A stretch of DNA of 6,755 bases from NCBI GenBank assembly GCA_013695195.1, contig JACDAY010000210.1, positions 1 to 6,755 of the forward strand, in the 5' to 3' direction. Positions 4,720 through 6,755 of the stretch are shown here, in pieces (within the stretch, counting starts at the first letter, position 1; every line of letters begins with the position of its first letter). This DNA is from Blastocatellia bacterium. Its GTDB lineage: Bacteria > Acidobacteriota > Blastocatellia > Pyrinomonadales > Pyrinomonadaceae. The position numbers and the translations under genes are program-made. Below the pieces are notes generated by a model. It was not told the origin of the DNA and made no database searches. It saw nothing but the letters and a program-made list of their open reading frames with translations.

Positions 4720-5178
4720 ATGCCGAATGACAAACAAATACTCAACAACCGCCAGGCCTATCACGAATATATTATTACTGATAAATTTGAGGCGGGCGCC
4801 GTTCTGGTCGGCACCGAAGTCAAAAGCATTATGAACGGGCGGATACAGCTAAAAGATTCTTACGTTTCGGTTCGCGACGGGGAAGTGTGGCTTTTTAATG
4901 TCCATATATCACCGTATTCTCACGGCAATAAACAGAATCACGATCCGATGCGAACCCGTAAGCTGCTGCTTCATAAAAATGAGATCGAAAAGCTGGAAAA
5001 GGAAACTACGATAAAAGGCATGACGCTCGTCGTAACATCGATATATTGGAAAAATGGCAGGATAAAATTCGAGATCGGCGTTGCCAAGGGCAAGAAACTT
5101 TATGATAAGCGCGAGACGGAAATGAAGAAGGCCGTCGAGAAAGAAACGCGGCAGCAGTTGAAAGAAAACTCTAGATAA
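4720..5178 (+). CDS. smpB: SsrA-binding protein SmpB
   Basis: A 152-residue SmpB, the partner of tmRNA in trans-translation. It binds the tRNA-like domain of tmRNA, brings it to stalled ribosomes, and its C-terminal tail occupies the empty mRNA channel. The family pattern is complete: AYHEYII (13-19), FEAGAVLVGTEVKS (23-36), KDSYVSVRDGEVWLFNVHISPY (split as KDSYV 45-49 and VHISPY 61-66), then HDPMRTRKLLLHK (74-86), GMTLV (100-104), RIKFEIGVAKGKK (114-126) and the basic tail YDKRE (128-132) to Arg152. The ATG at 4720 was chosen over one at 4654, because the 22 extra residues have no counterpart in SmpB proteins and would be encoded partly by the inverted repeat. A GGAAGG purine run ends only two bases before this ATG, tighter than usual. 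No tmRNA gene is in the window. pepA follows 59 bases downstream. Confidence 0.96.
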   Translation: MPNDKQILNNRQAYHEYIITDKFEAGAVLVGTEVKSIMNGRIQLKDSYVSVRDGEVWLFNVHISPYSHGNKQNHDPMRTRKLLLHKNEIEKLEKETTIKGMTLVVTSIYWKNGRIKFEIGVAKGKKLYDKRETEMKKAVEKETRQQLKENSR

Positions 5179-5226
5179 GTTATAGATATTACAAGGCTTT
5201 TTCACGTTCATAAACAAATCTTATAC

Positions 5227-5232
5227 AGAGGT
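5227..5232 (+). promoter_or_regulatory. Ribosome binding site deciding the pepA start
   Basis: AGAGGT, with GAGG six bases before the ATG at 5238. It favours that ATG over the immediately preceding in-frame TTG (5235), which would leave only three bases of spacing. Confidence 0.6.
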
Positions 5233-5237
5233 AATTG

Positions 5238-6737
5238 ATGGAATCTCAAGGAATAACTGAAAACTTTTCCGAAGCTAATGTGGAAGCTTTGGCTGTCGTC
5301 GTTTTTAAAGACGAAAAACCGGCGTCCGGTTTATTAAAGGACCTCGATAAATTGACCGGCGGCCACATTGCCGCGGTTATCAAATCTGAAGAGTTCAAGG
5401 GCGAGCCGGGCGATACGTCACTGTTCCGCTTCGCACCCGGAGGTAAGGTAAAAGCCAAGAGCCTTTTGCTGGTCGGCGCCGGCGATAAGGCTGATTATAA
5501 GGTTTCTGATGTGTGTATTGCAGCGGGCACGGCAACACGATATTTGCGTAAATGCTATATCAAAAGTTTTGCTCTCCTGCCGCGCTGCGAAGGCGACGCT
5601 GCTGAAATTGCGCAAAATGCCGTGGCCGGCGCCGTTATCAGCCAATTTGAGCTTGATAAATATAAGACAAAGGACAAAGACGAAAAATCGGTAACGAAGC
5701 TGGTTGTCTGTGTCGAAGACGCAAGAGAAACCGAGTTGAAAAAAGGGTTGAGCCGAGGGCAGGCGATCGGGGATTCGATGAATTTCACACGCGATCTCGC
5801 AAACGAGCCGCCGAATATTCTGACGCCGACCGAGATGGCAAATCGCGCACAAAAGATGGCAAAGGAAACGGGCCTAAAATGCGAGATACTCGACGAAGCC
5901 AAAATGAGAAAGCTCGGAATGGGTTCGCTTTTGAGTGTGGCCAACGGTTCGGACCAGCCCGCAAAAATGATCGTTCTCAAATATACGCCGGCCAAAAGCA
6001 CCGCAAAGAAGGGTGAGCTGCTCGCGCTCGTAGGCAAGGGAATCACATTCGATACGGGCGGTATCTCCATAAAACCCGCCGAAGGAATGGAGGCGATGAA
6101 ATACGATATGTCGGGCGGCGCGACAGTTATTGGCACAATGCGGGCGATCGCTCTGCTAAAGCCCAGCATTCCTATCCTCGGCGTCGTGGCAGCGGTCGAG
6201 AATATGCCTGGCGGCAGCGCCTCGCGCCCAAGTGATATTGTTACGGCCTCAAACGGTAAAACAGTCGAAATTTTAAACACCGATGCCGAAGGCCGCCTCG
6301 TGCTTGCCGACGCGGTCGCTTACGCCGAAAACCAGGGCGCAACGCGTATCGTAGATATGGCCACTCTGACAGGCGCGGTTATTATCGCTCTCGGCGATCA
6401 AAATACCGGAATTATGGGCAACGATCAGGCTTTTGTCGACGAAATTATCGAATACGGAAAGGAAGCGGGCGAAGGTTTCTGGCAGCTGCCACTCAGCAAG
6501 GAATACAGCAAACAAATAAAATCCGATATTGCCGACATCAAAAATATCGGCCCCCGCGGCAAGGCCGGAACGATCATGGGCGCCGTCTTTATACAGGAAT
6601 TTATTGATAAAGCAAAATGGGCGCACCTCGATATTGCCGGCACGGCCTGGTTCGACACCGTGCGCCCGCATCAGGCCAAAGGCCCCACGGGTGTCGCCGT
6701 GCGGACTCTTCTGACCCTTGTCGAACGGTCGCAATAG
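5238..6737 (+). CDS. pepA: Leucyl aminopeptidase (M17 family, PepA type)
   Basis: A 499-residue M17 cytosolic aminopeptidase, normally a hexamer with two metal ions per active site, removing N-terminal residues (especially Leu) from peptides late in protein turnover. The N-terminal macro-like domain covers about residues 1-165 and the catalytic domain the rest. The expected active-site residues are all present: Lys267 and Asp272 in VGKGITFDTGG, Lys279 in SIKP, Asp290 in KYDMSGGA, and the family signature NTDAEGRL (347-354) with Asp349, Glu351 and Arg353. The length matches the family (about 500). The ATG at 5238 is preferred over the adjacent TTG. smpB ends 59 bases upstream with no clear terminator between, so co-transcription is plausible. 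In E. coli PepA also binds DNA as a Xer recombination accessory factor and regulator; whether that applies here cannot be seen. Confidence 0.97.
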   Translation: MESQGITENFSEANVEALAVVVFKDEKPASGLLKDLDKLTGGHIAAVIKSEEFKGEPGDTSLFRFAPGGKVKAKSLLLVGAGDKADYKVSDVCIAAGTATRYLRKCYIKSFALLPRCEGDAAEIAQNAVAGAVISQFELDKYKTKDKDEKSVTKLVVCVEDARETELKKGLSRGQAIGDSMNFTRDLANEPPNILTPTEMANRAQKMAKETGLKCEILDEAKMRKLGMGSLLSVANGSDQPAKMIVLKYTPAKSTAKKGELLALVGKGITFDTGGISIKPAEGMEAMKYDMSGGATVIGTMRAIALLKPSIPILGVVAAVENMPGGSASRPSDIVTASNGKTVEILNTDAEGRLVLADAVAYAENQGATRIVDMATLTGAVIIALGDQNTGIMGNDQAFVDEIIEYGKEAGEGFWQLPLSKEYSKQIKSDIADIKNIGPRGKAGTIMGAVFIQEFIDKAKWAHLDIAGTAWFDTVRPHQAKGPTGVAVRTLLTLVERSQ

Positions 6738-6755
6738 CAATAAGCGGTCAGCTTA

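Noticed and set aside
5199..5227. TTTTCA and TATACA as a separate pepA promoter
   Set aside because: Weak boxes, and the second runs directly into the ribosome binding site, so transcription would begin at or within the start region.
5555..6280. 241-codon open frame antisense to pepA
   Set aside because: It lies entirely opposite the catalytic domain of pepA; the peptide is Ser/Phe/Pro-rich with no domain, as expected of a codon-bias shadow.
6273..6740. 155-codon open frame antisense to the pepA 3' end
   Set aside because: Fully covered by a well-supported gene on the other strand, with no motif, no ribosome binding site noted and no sensible neighbours.

Overview
The window looks like ordinary chromosomal DNA from a free-living bacterium of moderate GC content. 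An Asn-rich lipoprotein, the gene set, and several families of short palindromic and heptameric repeats between genes suggest Acidobacteriota, possibly Blastocatellia/Pyrinomonadales. That placement is an inference from general familiarity; no search was run.

Layout. A minus-strand block covers 1-4501. In its own direction of transcription it holds a tRNA-Gln(CUG) with a good sigma70-type promoter, a hot-dog acyl-CoA thioesterase (YbgC/4HBT type), a 327-base gap filled with repeats, a 63-residue single-pass membrane protein of unknown function, an isochorismatase-family hydrolase 15 bases further on, a PcrA/UvrD DNA helicase, and the 5' part of a lipoprotein gene cut by the left edge. A divergent plus-strand block follows: smpB (trans-translation) and pepA (leucyl aminopeptidase), 59 bases apart. 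The two blocks are separated by a region (4502-4719) holding the tRNA promoter and a long inverted repeat.

How the genes fit together. SmpB and PepA can be linked loosely through protein quality control: SmpB with tmRNA tags stalled nascent chains for degradation, and PepA trims the resulting peptides. The minus-strand genes are housekeeping or general metabolism genes with no evident shared pathway. No phage, plasmid, CRISPR, toxin-antitoxin or defence module is visible.

The unusual part is the non-coding DNA. Four heptamer arrays of different sequence occur. Two begin 0 and 2 bases upstream of start codons that lack a Shine-Dalgarno sequence, and two lie inside the variable linker of the helicase gene. 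Three further palindrome clusters are present: a pair sharing an AACT-NN-AGTT core upstream of the lipoprotein, a REP-like cluster at 3664-3827, and an inverted pair at 4551-4665. I see no convincing new multi-gene system; the repeats are the main thing worth a second look.
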